From Acanthacorydalis orientalis (Eukaryota > Arthropoda > Insecta > Megaloptera > Corydalidae), in the NCBI GenBank assembly GCA_034766995.1, contig CM068314.1, positions 22,300,126-22,364,125 of the forward strand: a stretch of DNA of 64,000 nt, written 5' to 3'. The position numbers and the translations under genes were made by a program. The notes beneath the pieces are model-generated. The model was not told the DNA's origin, searched no databases, and saw only the letters and a list, made by a program, of their open reading frames with translations. Shown here piece by piece: positions 26,231 to 39,124 of the stretch (position 1 is the stretch's first letter; the number at the start of each line of letters is the position of its first letter).

Positions 26231-26879
26231 AATTTTATTGTACAATTTTAAAAAAAAACTAGTACAAGTGTTTTTAAATGAACTATGATTCGGTCAAATA
26301 AAAACGTTTAATCATTTTCCTTTTAGGAATTGTTAAACGATGATGATAATTTTACTTAAAAAACATCCAGTAAACGATTCTATTTTAATAAATATTAAAA
26401 ATGTATCATATGTGATAAAATATAATTGTAAAGTAATTATTTTTTTTTTATTTTCAATACAAAATCAAGATATTATTTAAAGTAACACGTTTGTTATCCG
26501 ATGTAAATTTTTCGTATTCGTTAATTAATTTAAACTTTATAAATTTAATGAATGTAGAATAGAAATAAAATGAAATGAATAAATATGTTTCATATACGTT
26601 CAAGAAGCCGTTTTTATTTATTTCTTAGCGATCGTGATTACAAAAATATAATTGTATAGAAGTGAATATAAGATTTTTTTTCAATATTATCCATGTTTAC
26701 ATCTAACAATTCTATACTAAATTATTTATATAAAAATTTATATATGCGCATTTTTCCACATACAACATTAAATTCTTATTATGTTATTACGAAGAGATAA
26801 CAATCATAAAACACTTATTAAAGTGTTTTATCACTCATCAACGTTATAACAATAGCATGAAGGAAACATAAAGCACCAT

Positions 26880-27250
26880 TTTCTCACAGGTATATTACAA
26901 TATTCTACCACCACTGACCCATTCACCTAAAGAGGTCTCACTCTGGAGCGAGTTCTTTATAATGATAATGACATATACTACAAGAACAATACGGTCTTAG
27001 CTCAACGGACCTTAACGTCTTTAAGTTTTCTCACGAGTTACTGTGAGAGTAGGAGGATGCAACATGAATAACACTTCCACCTCTTTCACCTTGTCCTCAC
27101 TCACGTGGAACACCCTTGTCTTATGATGTGCACTGATCATCTGCCCCCAATGACTTCTCGAACAAGGATCAAACTGTGGGAATTTTTATACGGGAGTTTT
27201 AAATTTTTGCTTGGAATTTCGGACGTCACGCTTCGTAAATATGGAAATTA
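26880..27250. other. GC-richer intronic island
   Basis: Mixed-composition sequence with many short words such as CACGTGG and GGACGTCACG, the latter resembling a CRE/ATF core. A 65-codon open frame (27105-27302) has no recognisable domain. It could be a regulatory element or a decayed transposon. Confidence 0.25.
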
Positions 27251-27699
27251 TACGTTAGATTTTATTTGTAGATTATTTATGTATATAAAAAGTTTGACCT
27301 AATTTACATCCAATATAATCAGTTTGTTGTGTACTCATCGGTTAATAACTTTCTGTAATTTATACAATACAAAGCATTCAATTTAGATTTAAAAATAATT
27401 AATGAAAAAGAATGAATACATTTACTATACTTTTTTCTAATTTAATGTCAAATTTTATCGAAAACATTTACACTCCAACTATAAATCTCAATAAAAAATA
27501 AAATTGTTAGAAATCAAATATTAATGCCAATAAGCTACATTTTTTTTAAGTTCAAATTCAAAAAGTATAAATAATAAACGATTTTCAATAAATGTTACTT
27601 TGGGATTTTGTAATTAAATTTATTATAAATATAATTTGTTCATCATACGAATTTGTAAAACAAAGAAATATATATTGAGAACGGTTTATATTTTAATAT

Positions 27700-27701
<2 letters not shown>

Positions 27702-27740
<39 letters not shown>
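27702..27740. repeat. (AT)n microsatellite
   Basis: AT run of about 39 bp. Confidence 0.95.
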
Positions 27741-27742
<2 letters not shown>

Positions 27743-29494
27743 TCGTGAATGGATGAAAAAATCATTAAAAATTGACTAGAAATTCTTTTCATGGATGCAA
27801 AGTATAAAAATCTAAAAACGATGTAATTAATTTAACGCTTATTGAAATAATTAATAAGATGATGTATTAAATGTTAACGAGATAGTTTTATATCTTTTAA
27901 AATGTGTACTTGTAAATTTTGATTAATTAAAATTTAAGTGGATTTTGAATAATTGTTTTTAAAAATAATTATTGACGTATACATTTTTATTAGTTATAAA
28001 TAACATACTTTAAAACACATTATTAATTGAAATTTAAAAATGCAAAAAGTGATTTTTTTCATGATGTTTTATAATATCAATACATTGTTAAGATTTTTAA
28101 GCATGCAGTACCTTGAAAGTTTCATAATGAATTTTTATGAGGTGATGTTTTGAAATTCTTATTAATTTTGAACTTATAAAAATCTCTGGTATTGAATTTA
28201 ATAGTTTTAATTAGATTATATCTATATATTTTTTTGTTACAAGTTTAATATCTCTAATAAATTTATATGTATATAAATATATAATCGTAACTCGTTGTAA
28301 TCGAAAATAGGTAGCAAGAAAAAATTATAGGTACATAAATTTGAATATTAAAAAAATAAATTTCTGCAATAAAAATAAATCATTGTATCATATAATTTAA
28401 TATCTCACTTACCATCAAATACCGGTCCATGTATTCATATAAAAGTAGTACGGATGGAAACTCGTTTTAAATTCTAATATTGTTGATACGTATTTTTTTT
28501 ATTATTTTTTCAAATTATTATGTAAATATCTACACAGGTTTATCCCATCAAGTGTTAACATAATAATGAAAAAGTAAGGTAATTAAATCATCACGAATTC
28601 TTTTGTGATAAATCAGCTAATGGCCTTGTACATTAAGAATCATATACAACTGACTTCAATATTGAACAACTTTTTACCAAAGTATTTTTCAATAAATAAT
28701 TATTTCTAATATATTCTGCATAAAAACAGATAACTTTATTTGTATGTCTTCTTTTTACATTTAACCAGATTCTGTTCGAGACCTTTAATACATTCAGCAT
28801 ACAGGAAGTTAATGTAATAACAATTTAAAAAGTAATAATAATTCAACTGGTTTTTTTATTCGTATTAAATTTTTCTTACTGTTTTTTTTATTGTCAGATC
28901 ATGAAAAATAATTTTTGAGCGTAAAAATTGAATATTTCTGTAAATTAAATTACAAGCTTAAAAAAGTAACTAGAAATCTGAAAATTTAATATAGATAAAA
29001 TGTAACTTTTATATTACATGGTTATTCGTTCATAATTTTTAATTTTACAATAAATGAATGTTTTTAAGTCAATCGAACATAATGTTTGTTGCGAAATCAC
29101 AAAAAAACGTTTTTACTTTTATTTTTGACTGTTTTTAAAATAAATGAAAAAAAAAACAATAATTTATTAATGACTAAAAGATAATAATTGATCAATTGAA
29201 GTGAGATTGAAATTAATCATAAAATTTTAATAGATGATTAAAAAACAATAAATTTATAAAAATAAAAATATTCAATATTAACTAAAATCACAATTTTACA
29301 ATTAGCTGCAAATGTATTTTTCTATAAATTAAAAAAATATTCTAGTTTGACAACTATATGAAATCAGAAAGATTAATTTGTACAAAATTAAAATTGAAAT
29401 TAGATAACAAATAAGTCGAAAAATAAATTCAATTTTAATTATTAAAATATAAATAAATATTTTAGATTCCACTAAACGCTCAAAAAATCATAAG

Positions 29495-29498
<4 letters not shown>

Positions 29499-29538
<40 letters not shown>

Positions 29539-29547
29539 GTGTGTGTG
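29499..29547. repeat. (AT)n-(GT)n microsatellite
   Basis: AT run ending in GTATATGTGTGTGTG. Confidence 0.9.
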
Positions 29548-31239
29548 AGCTTGTGAGTTAGTATAGATAGCGTTTGTAAAAACACGTATATTACAAAACT
29601 CTTCTATATCATTACTGACTGCTGACAGTGCACTAATAAACCACACATCAATTTTTTTCTACCTGACTCAATAAATTCTATCTAATTTTAAAAAAATAAG
29701 TGAAACCACAAAATCGCACGAAATACAAAGAAATTTACCGAATCGCTCAAGTATCAGTTCTGAAACAATTATTATCACATTAAAGTGTTTCAGTTATGTT
29801 GAGTAATCTCTATTTTAAAATTAGATGTTTGTTAACTGAGCATTTCCTGGAGATTCCTAGACAAACGTTTTTTTTTAACATTACAGAATATATTTAATTT
29901 TCTGTATATCTTTATTAATCAAATTACGATGCTGTAAACATTTCGCATAGAAGTGTGATTAATTATGGTTATTAAATATGCTTATTAATGTTATTTATAT
30001 TTTATTTTCAAGGCGTAGCCTTCACGTAGTGTTAATCAATTCAAATAAATATATATATTTAATGAGTTAAATTGGATTCGCGAGACACTCCTAGAATCAT
30101 ATTTTATATATAATTTATTAACATCAAAAAATTAAATATTTGCTCGACTTAAATTACATCTTATATAATTTATGAATACACTTGAAATAATTTAATTTTC
30201 TATGCATATTTTTGATCAGGAAATCTTTCCATATTTTTATTGCATATAAAAAATAAGTTTTTAATTTATAGATTAAGTTCTAAATTCTTTTCTCTTATTT
30301 TTTCATCAAAAGTGTGCAAGAACTTGTTTTCGATTACAACTGGGTTTTGACGAGTTTACCTAGCTATTCATTATTTTTTTTGCCTTCTTACGAATTATTC
30401 TTAGTATTTTAATTCTATTGATTAATTTTTATTTCTAATAAATCTTTCAAAAATATTCTTATACATTACATATTGGATGAAAACAGAAACTGATTATTAA
30501 TTAGAATGAAAAAATATAATGATTGAAATTATCAATTGGAATAAAAAGATCAATATTTTATTCTGTATAAAAATTAATTATTTAGTATTTTAATATATAT
30601 TTTTAATTAAAGCAGCTCATTACTGTTTTAATTATAGTTTTAGCAGTAGTTTCTGCCCTTTCTTGATCTTGAATTTCATTGTAGTCAAAATAAATAGTAA
30701 GAATGCAAAGATGTAACGCAATATTTACTTATAAATTATGTACTTTTATAAATATTTATATGGAATCACATCTACGTATAAAACCATAGATAAAAGTCTA
30801 CATTAAAATTCATGAAAATATGATTTGATATAAAAATAAGATTAAAAATAACAATTTATTTTTATTATAAGCAATGTTCTTTCACAAATATTTTTTAACT
30901 TCCTCGTAAACCATAAAAATAATTTTGATTATAAATTTCAGGAAACTAGCTTAGACCATAATATAATAAAAAAAGAAAACATATATTTAATATAATATAA
31001 TTAAAGTTTATGTTATGTTATTCAGTTGAAATTATTTAAAAATATATAAATGTTTGTATATTTATACGAATTTACTTATTTATATACATTTGTTCACATA
31101 TAAATGGGACAAATATGCAAATGTATCTTGAAAGAATGTAGGTGAATATGTTTCCTATGAAATGCAAATATAGTTTCAATAAACTACAAAAATCAAACGG
31201 AAACATCAGTCGTTAATTATATATATAAATTATACTAAT

Positions 31240-31430
31240 AATGTACCGGATACGCGGGATACAGGACATAAGGTACACAGACAATACAGGGCATAAACCA
31301 CCGGCACATCGTTTTTCATTCTTCTTGCAACCAGCTTTACCACTTTTTCACAAAGATGTCTTAAAGTCCCGCATACACTGTGCTTCATACGCGTCGATTT
31401 AGATTTTTCCGTGTTACACATACATCGAAT
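31240..31430. other. GC-richer intronic patch, minus-strand open frame without known domain
   Basis: A 63-codon minus-strand frame (31230-31421) is rich in Cys, Arg and Lys. Its cysteines show no regular zinc-finger spacing. I do not recognise it. Short direct repeats of GGATACGCGGGATACAGG type occur at the 3' side of the frame. It could be transposon debris or a conserved non-coding element. Confidence 0.2.
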
Positions 31431-31570
31431 TTTATTTTATACTTTTCTCGATTTAAATTATTATTTCAATCCAAAATTTAATTATTAACTTAAACAATCA
31501 ATTCTGGTATAACAATTGTTTATTTTAATATTCTTTTTTTAAAATTTTATTAAAATTAAAAAAGTTGATT

Positions 31571-31575
31571 GTGTG

Positions 31576-31631
<56 letters not shown>
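31571..31631. repeat. (AT)n microsatellite
   Basis: AT run of about 60 bp, interrupted once by GTAT. Confidence 0.95.
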
Positions 31632-31633
<2 letters not shown>

Positions 31634-32129
31634 GGTCTTTGTAAAAATAAATGTTTATTTTACTATGGAATAATATTACAAATTAATATTTCCATATGTA
31701 TATTTTTTTAATTTGTGCTATTTAATATTACCTTCTGTTATAATAAGATAAGTTGTACCTTCAAGGTTGTCACTTAAGGCATTTAAGTTACTATTTGCTT
31801 ATTGGCGTGCAATAAGAATGACAATATTTTTTTAAAATTAATTATTATGACTGATCATGACAATGCGTGCGAATATTTGATTGGCACCTACAGGCATATC
31901 TTTAATAATCGTTATTATATGTAAAACCCTAACAAATTGTATATAATTTTTTTAATTCTTGAATGATAAAATTTATTAGAATAAATATAACATGATTTCG
32001 TGTCAATTTTATTGGAAATATGTCAATGAAGTAAGTAAACGCACGTTACTTTTATTATAGTAAGAAAGAATGTTTTTACTAAAGATAATTTAAATCTTAC
32101 GAACATAATTTCCCTTTGAAATAATTACA

Positions 32130-32420
32130 CATCGCCACCAATGACGCGTATCCGCGCTCTACACTACCACTCAGTTATACCTAGCAGGTGTGTGTCAGGA
32201 TACGTTCGCTATATCGACACATAATAAGGTCGAAAATCGTATGAAAACCTAATCAAGCATATGGCGTGTTACGTCATAATTATGATAATTTGTAATTTTT
32301 TATGTCTGTGAGAACGGGGTTCGTGTATCAGCGAAATAGCATGATGAGACGTTGACGGGGGTGTGTTTCAAGAAACGCACGGCGTTCACCTGAATTCAGT
32401 TTTTACATGAAACGAAACAA
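32130..32420. promoter_or_regulatory. Candidate intronic enhancer with E-boxes and homeodomain/CRE-like words
   Basis: One of the clearest compositional islands. It contains CAGGTG (32185-32190), CACCTG (32387-32392), a CATATG E-box near 32260, and TACGTCATAATTATGA combining a CRE-like half-site with TAATTA-type homeodomain words. The mix is typical of insect developmental enhancers, and the island sits in the large intron of a developmental regulator. Activity and conservation are inferred, not shown. Confidence 0.35.
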
Positions 32421-32878
32421 CGGTTTGAGCATATGGAAGATACCTACTTTGGCTATGAAATGCGATGTTAACACATATGTTCATTCGTGAACATCTTGTT
32501 ATTATTATTGTTGTAACTCCTTCGGGGGGTTATCTTAATTTGTACTTACATATTTGACAGTAGAAGACAACTGTTGCTAGTAAAGTATAATTATTTTGTT
32601 TCAATCAACCGGAGATGTAATTTGTATGCTGAAAAAATACATTTTATATGAAACAATCGTTTTAGGAAATTATTGTTTTGATTTATGCAAAACATGTGTT
32701 TGACACTTATACATTTTCTAATTGAATTTTTCTCATACTTTTTTAATCATAATAAGAAATATGTATTTAAATTATCCTTTTCAAATAAAATGGATATACA
32801 CATTTTTGTTATATTATTAATATAATTATTGACACAAAAATAATTAAAATGTAAAAGTAAAACTCAATATTTTCATAT

Positions 32879-32903
32879 TCTCTCTCTCTTTCTCTCCCTC
32901 TCC

Positions 32904-32985
<82 letters not shown>
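32879..32985. repeat. (CT)n-(TA)n compound tract
   Basis: A polypyrimidine CT/CCCT tract of about 44 bp (32879-32922) abuts a TA run of about 62 bp. On the minus strand the CT part is GAGAG repeats, the core of GAGA-factor sites. It is the only long CT tract in the window. Confidence 0.95.
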
Positions 32986-32987
<2 letters not shown>

Positions 32988-33322
32988 CTAATGTAACCAA
33001 AAATGAAATAAACCTTCAACAATTTTTATTTGCTTTTAATTTTAAATTGAATGTTTTTTAACATAAAAATTCTTGTTCTAAATTATTGTATTTAAATTGC
33101 TTCTCAAAATAGCTACTTCTCAAAAAAGTGACATTTTAAAATACTGCAATGATTGAATTTTGCGAACTACTTTCTCTCTTTATCATAAATATTTTTTCCA
33201 ATCAAAATGTTAAATAATTGATTATTAATCATTTTAATAATGGCTTATATCTTTTATGTTTTTCTTATATATCTTTTGTTCATTGTACTATACGAATCCT
33301 ATAAAATACTTACGAGTTCATC

Positions 33323-33418
33323 TGATTCTGGAATATAATTTTTACATTATTTATTCGGTTTTATCAATTTAAACTTATAAAATATAATCAGTAACGAGAA
33401 AATCATATTCCAGAATCA
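33323..33418. repeat. 14-bp perfect inverted repeat with 68-bp spacer
   Basis: TGATTCTGGAATAT (33323-33336) is exactly complementary to ATATTCCAGAATCA (33405-33418). No TA or other clear target duplication flanks it. Confidence 0.8.
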
Positions 33419-34583
33419 TTTCAATGATCTGAAATTGACGAACTTCGAAGCTGGTCGTAGCAAAACTTGGACGTGACCTACAAAATTCATATACAACAAT
33501 GGCTTATACACTTTCAATGGCAAAGCTATAATCGCTACAACGCCACAGATACAAATAAATACAAAAAAAAATTTTTTTGTGATAAAATTCGGCTACTGTG
33601 ACTAAATTTACCATTTCAACTGAATTGTCAGCTCGCCCCACAAATCAAAATAATATTTTTATGAAAAAATAGTCAACAATTTATTATTGATTATTCCCAT
33701 TTACATGCGATTCTCCAGCCATTAAGGTATAGAAACTTCTCAAAACGATTACCACCAGTCTAATTTTTGATGATAAGGCTCTGAAGATGACGGTGTAAAC
33801 TACTAAAATATGAATACGCATTAATCAAAAACAATCCGAAATTATTTATTAACTAAGAGTGAAGGATAGTTTATAATAGATCATGAATATTAATTTTATT
33901 TGAATTTCATATACAAAAGTATATGTTTTTATTAGATTTCTAATAAGCTTTGAAAGTGAATTAGAATAATAAAAAATCAAAAGTTAATTTATTCAATCAT
34001 TTGACCCTCAATTGACAAATAAAATTGTTGTTTGTAGAGAGACCTTTCTTAATTGGCCGTAAAGTAATTTTCATCTAAGTTACTTTCGAATACACTTTTT
34101 GATTCTAATACAAGCATTGATTTTAAATACTCGAATTAAATAATCACAAAGTTCATAAAATAAAAGATATTATATTTATAATAAATGCTTTATTAAAATA
34201 TATATTTAATGAACCGTTTCAGTAAATATAGTGACATATCATTTAAATACGTACTAGTATCTCACGGAAACATGTGTAAAGGAAATTAAAATTGATTTAC
34301 CATAAAACGTCATTGATAAGATCTGATGAATGTTATTAAAAAGGTCCACATTCGGTATGTTTAATTAATCAGAAATAATATATTTCCGATTATTTAATAT
34401 TTATTTTTATGAAAATGACTCATCAGAGTCTGTATGGACTATAAATTTACATATTATTCAACTATATGCAATTTTTATAAACATTTTAAATTACAAATTA
34501 TATTGTATTCCTTTAAATTTCAATGGAGTGTAGTTTTTTTCCACTATTATTGGATAATTCAGTTAACACAATCATACACATAT

Positions 34584-34778
34584 GATTCAATTTAGGTTTC
34601 CATATGAAAGTCTTAAAGAATTCGCAAAAATTAAAAAAAATCATGTTTTTATTTAGTATTTTAGTTCAATTCAATACTGAAGTACAATTGAACTAAAATA
34701 CTAAATAAAATATAACATTATTTTTCTTAATTTTTGCGACTTTTCTTAATATTTTCATGTGGAAGCGTAAATTGAATC
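34584..34778. mobile_element. ~195 bp foldback (MITE-like) element
   Basis: Arms of about 90 bp (34584-34671 and 34686-34778) are imperfect reverse complements around a 14-base centre. The inner ~28 bp (ATTTAGTATTTTAGTTCAATT) match almost exactly. The outer parts keep GATTCAATTTA, TTTCCA/CTTCCACATGAAA and TCGCAAAAATTAA with mismatches and small gaps. No coding capacity. A (TA)n tract begins right after the right arm. It is likely an old non-autonomous foldback transposon or an inverted duplication. Confidence 0.75.
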
Positions 34779-34779
34779 A

Positions 34780-34781
<2 letters not shown>

Positions 34782-34821
<40 letters not shown>
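34782..34821. repeat. (TA)n microsatellite next to the foldback element
   Basis: TA run of about 40 bp beginning 4 bp after the right arm of the foldback. Confidence 0.95.
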
Positions 34822-34824
<3 letters not shown>

Positions 34825-35080
34825 ATTTTTTATTAAAGTTAATTATGTGCAATTTAACTATAATTGAGTAATACGTTTGCATTAATACTAATATTTATGC
34901 CTGTGTCATTTATGAATTTGCAGTAATATACATGAAAATAATTAACTGATAATACAATAATTATTTCCCAGAATATTATATAAGTATAATAAAAAACTAA
35001 AATAAATACAAAAATGTAAATCAAAGTTATGCGTTAATGATGGTAATGGAAACATGATCTTAATTATCTGTTTATTATAA

Positions 35081-35083
<3 letters not shown>

Positions 35084-35132
<49 letters not shown>

Positions 35133-35138
35133 GTGTAT
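35084..35138. repeat. (AT)n-(GCGCGTGTGT) microsatellite
   Basis: AT run ending in a short GCGCGTGTGT stretch. Confidence 0.9.
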
Positions 35139-35639
35139 TTAAATATGTTCGGGAGTATATTTTTTAATTTAGGAATTTGCTTCTATCAGTTATAAAAAAA
35201 TAAATTATTTTTAAATTGGTTCAGAGTATACTAAGAATAAATGTTTTCTTTCTATTTAAGTCTAATTAAAAACAATGATTGATGAAGTAACTGTTTTGAA
35301 TAATTACATACAAGAATTTTTATTAATTTTCTATTTTAAAAGATTCACATTTTCTATAAAGATAAACCGTGTACTTGAGATTTATTATCAAACATCAAAC
35401 TAGATAAAATGATTATGTTTGAGTTTTTCGCCACCGTCCATCTACGAGTACAACTAACTCATCAAAACATTATGAACAAATTAAGTTTAATTTATTTGCC
35501 ACTAAGGAGATATAAATTGAAAAAACACACAAAACATTTGTCAAAATTAATATAGAAGCAATATACGAAAATTTTTCTGTCTGGTTGTTCCAACTGACTG
35601 TGATAAAATGCACTATAATGTTTTATTCAGTGGACAAGT

Positions 35640-36090
35640 TATACACCGCGTCAAAACTTATAACTTTACCTGACACATGATTCGGAATGCTAATGAATGT
35701 TATTTTTTTGTGTATATTTTGTCAACGAATATACTGAAACACGACGTGTTGATAAAAAAGAGACGAGCAGATGATATCATAACGGGGGACGGTTCTGTGT
35801 TCTTTTTTTATATGTCGACACAGGTAATCATTGCGGTTTTCATAAAAATTCTACGCTCAGTTTAAATGAATGATGGTGTGTTTGACATTCGGTGTAAATT
35901 AATAACACGGGCTTTAGATTCAAACGGTCGGGAATAGTAGTATTTTTATTTCGATTTTATTATTTATGTACGGTTATAATTTGATTAACAAATATTATTA
36001 TAGCACGTATGTGGATAAAAATATCATTAATTTTGGATTAGTTTCGGAATAGTTGCGTGGATTTGGAAACGATTTGTCATGGAAGAACAC
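35640..36090. other. GC-richer intronic island upstream of the ZF4/5 exon
   Basis: Mixed composition with words such as ACAGGTAATCATTGCGG. A 62-codon open frame (35677-35865) carries no domain. It is a weak candidate for a regulatory element and lies about 1.5 kb before the next exon. Confidence 0.2.
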
Positions 36091-37630
36091 TCCATGCGTT
36101 TAGTTTGAATTTTGATTAATATAAGTATTTATGTACGCTTATAACTGCAAAAGATGAACTTTGGGTTTTTAATTACAGAAATGTATATACTCTAATTGAA
36201 CATTTGCGGCTCTGTGGCGTACAGAAAGATTTGTAGTAAATATGATTACCATCAGTTTATGTTTTTTTAGTAATTATTATTTAATTGTTTATAATTCAAT
36301 AATAATTGTAATTTTTAACACGAATCGACCTTCATTTAAAAATTTAAAATGATCAATTGTAATTATGTATGCATTAAAATTTAGGTAAAAATTACATTTC
36401 ATATAAATAATTTATTATTAAATTGCATTTTGCCGTCGTTAACTATTTCGTAAGGTGCAAAACATTATTTTTTAATAAATAATATTAGAAAAAATTGAAA
36501 AAATGCTCAAAAACCCTTACACTATTTATTTGAAATGTTTTGGTTGTTCACTTAGCAGAAAAATATCAATCTGCACACCTTATTGATTGAATAACTCGAG
36601 TAAAAGAATTTATAGAAAAAGAAAACTCTCTACTTTTTTATATTTAAATCATTTGATGTATCTTAAGCATGATCTGAAATGAAGCAAAATATATTTTTTG
36701 TAGTGAGTCTATCATTGCTCTAAGGTGCAGATATATCTAAATATTTAGTTTTAAGGCATCCTTACTTGTACCTTGAAACATCAAAATCTATCAAATTATT
36801 TCGATGCATAAATTTCAATAAAATATATAGATATGACTTCGTAAAAGTGTCATCAGTAACATATCAGTCACATACTGACAAAAAAATAAACGCACTGCAA
36901 TAAATCTAAAAAATATTTTTCCATTTTCTAAAGAAAAACCTTGTTAATTCGCGAAGATGAAAAAAGGGAGAAAAAACACATCATGTTTAGTAAAATTTAC
37001 AGCAAGAAGTCGTTTTATTTTTATTAATATATTTATATAAGGAAAGAATATAGCACTTATAATTATATCAATCCGTTTTTGATTTTTTCCACCCAGTGTG
37101 AATTCCATTCTTTTTCCCTATTAATAGAATGAAATAGTTAATAGTGGTTACATTAATATATTTTAATATTTTAATAAATAATTTTACTTAATATTGCAAT
37201 AATAAAGATCATAATTTTTGGAAATACTGATTTCTGTAAAATCTATATTATGAATATGCATGAATTTTATTAAAATTGTTATAATCCTACACACTTTCTC
37301 GTAATATTATATAGTTATGTTTATTAAATATAGGATTATTTTTTCGATATAAACGAGTATACCCTTAATACAATTACTGATGTACTTTTAATATAATTAC
37401 TATGATTTATTGATCTGTATTTATTAATTTATTATATTCACTAATATTTATTTATTAAAAGTATATTTAAAATAACGTTTAATAATTGTATAACTTTTAA
37501 AAAAGTATTAAAAAATAAAAGAATTTTTACTAATTGAAGGAAATAATGTTTAAAAATCTTCATAATTTTTAAACAACACTAATTTTTTGTAATAATTTAT
37601 ATTTTTTCTAACAAAATTTGTTTATTTCAG

Positions 37631-37796
37631 GATAAACCTCACAAATGCGGGCTGTGTAGTAAGTCATTCCCAACTCCGGGTGATCTTCGATCTCATATGT
37701 ACGTTCATTCCGGATCCTGGCCTTTTAAATGTCACATTTGCAGTCGAGGATTTTCGAAACACACTAATCTTAAAAATCATCTATTTTTACATACTG
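37631..37796 (+). CDS. PRDM-family regulator, zinc fingers 4 and 5 exon
   Basis: It follows TTTATTTCAG and is read in phase 0 from GAT AAA CCT, so the junction gives HIK|DKPHKC. It encodes two C2H2 fingers: HKCGLCSKSFPTPGDLRSH plus MYVH, and FKCHICSRGFSKHTNLKNH plus LFLH, joined by SGSWP instead of the usual TGEKP. The exon ends ACTG|GTAAGA, a near-ideal donor, exit phase 1, just after the HTG of finger 5. If the intron were retained the protein would end seven codons later at TAG 37814-37816. Together with the two previous exons this makes an uninterrupted five-finger array. Confidence 0.92.
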
Positions 37797-38563
37797 GTAA
37801 GATCATGATCTATTAGTTATATTCTTAGACTTTATATTACTTCTATATTATCTGTACTTTCATAATAATATATCTGAAATTCGAATTGGAATCTTCACAA
37901 ATGTATTATCATAATTTTTGATATTTTCAATTATCATAATTTTTTATTAACTTTGCATTTATTTTTTTTTTTAGAAAATCAAAAAAATATCATTCAGATC
38001 TTTACTTTTTCTTATATGCTATATTTTCAAATTATTAACTTAATTAATAATAATTAAATTGATTTTTTTCAACAATGAAAACTTTTTATAAAAAAACACT
38101 TTTTTTATTATATATTGAGAATATATTAACATATTATCAATTTTCTGTTATATTCAAGTATCTGTGAAGTATGTCTGAATATTTTTTTTCATTATACAAA
38201 ATCATAATCTATTATATTTTATATAATTAAATATTTTCAAGTGTTTCATTTTTCAGTTAGTAAATATTATTAAAGAATTAAATGACATAACTGTTATTTA
38301 TTGAGAAAAGCCATTAATAAAAATATTTAACCAGTCGACATAATTTGATATTTTACATTTAAAAAATGCAAAAGGTTATATTTATTCGACATATTGTATA
38401 TTACAATAACTTTTGATATAAGTACCATATGTGTTCCAATATAATTGTAGTAAAACTATTTCACATTACCGTTCGCCTATTTAAAGATAATCTGGCGGTC
38501 GATAAACATTAATCATACGAAACAAACCAAATTGGTTTCCATCCAAATACTATTATCGATCTG

Positions 38564-38610
<47 letters not shown>

Positions 38611-38760
38611 TAAATACATGTGTATCGAACTGTGCCATATGTTTCGGCCGTATACTTTAAAGAAATCAATCAACTTTCAACATATATATATATTTAGAAG
38701 CATGTATTTTGTTTTGTATTAAATATCGGTTATATTCGAATCAACCCATCACATGTCAAG
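37797..38760 (+). other. Intron or 3' flank after the last certain exon
   Basis: AT-rich, with a strong-looking acceptor (GTTTCATTTTTCAG, AG at 38255-38256) that would lead to a stop after about six codons. Another AG at 38485-38486 would add about eight residues before a stop. A (TA)n tract lies at 38566-38608. No further zinc finger is present. Confidence 0.5.
38566..38608. repeat. (TA)n microsatellite
   Basis: TA run of about 43 bp. Confidence 0.95.
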
Positions 38761-39001
38761 TGAACTTAAAAGCGTGAGCAGTGGATCGCAACCAACAAGT
38801 AGCCACAATAATAATAATAATTACATCAATAGAACGTGTTTAATCCGCGTCCAAACCGCATCTCAGCCAGCGGGGACTGACCAGTGCCGGCCATCCAGGC
38901 CATCACGTCGACCTCACAAATTAAAATCGCTACAAACAGACGAATATGCACCTCCATCAGGAACATATTCTACATCAGACAGTGCATATTACGGTTAATG
39001 A
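38761..39001 (+). CDS. Candidate terminal exon of the PRDM gene (phase unresolved)
   Basis: The frame is open from 38723 to a TAA just before 39001 and has protein-like composition. It includes SSELKSVSSGSQPTSSH, a five-Asn run, PSRPSRRPHKLKSL and an acidic/Tyr end DEYAPPSGTYSTSDSAYYG. Such Ser/Asn-rich, disordered tails are common at the ends of insect transcription factors. An AG at 38759-38760 would give the wrong entry phase for exon 4. Another acceptor (CTCAGCCAG, about 38880) would give the right phase but replace the Gly of HTG by Ala and drop the first half of the exon. It may therefore be spliced from an unseen exon, be an isoform, or not be coding. No domain is recognised. Confidence 0.35.
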
Positions 39002-39118
39002 TAGCAGGTTATCTGACATTTTGATAAGCTTGATGCAGCATTGTAAGTGTGAAACGATTGCGTCGATCGAATGAAATTGGCAGTTACTAATGTTGATCAG
39101 AATTGAAGTTTCAAATGA

Positions 39119-39124
39119 AAATAA
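39119..39124 (+). terminator. Possible poly(A) signal AATAAA
   Basis: AATAAA about 120 bases after the stop of the candidate terminal exon. The hexamer is common by chance in DNA this AT-rich, so the position is the only support. Confidence 0.25.

Noticed and set aside
33420..33840. Possible LINE or other retroelement debris (CTCTGAAGATGACGG word)
   Set aside because: No reverse-transcriptase or other coding similarity that I can read; too weak to annotate.
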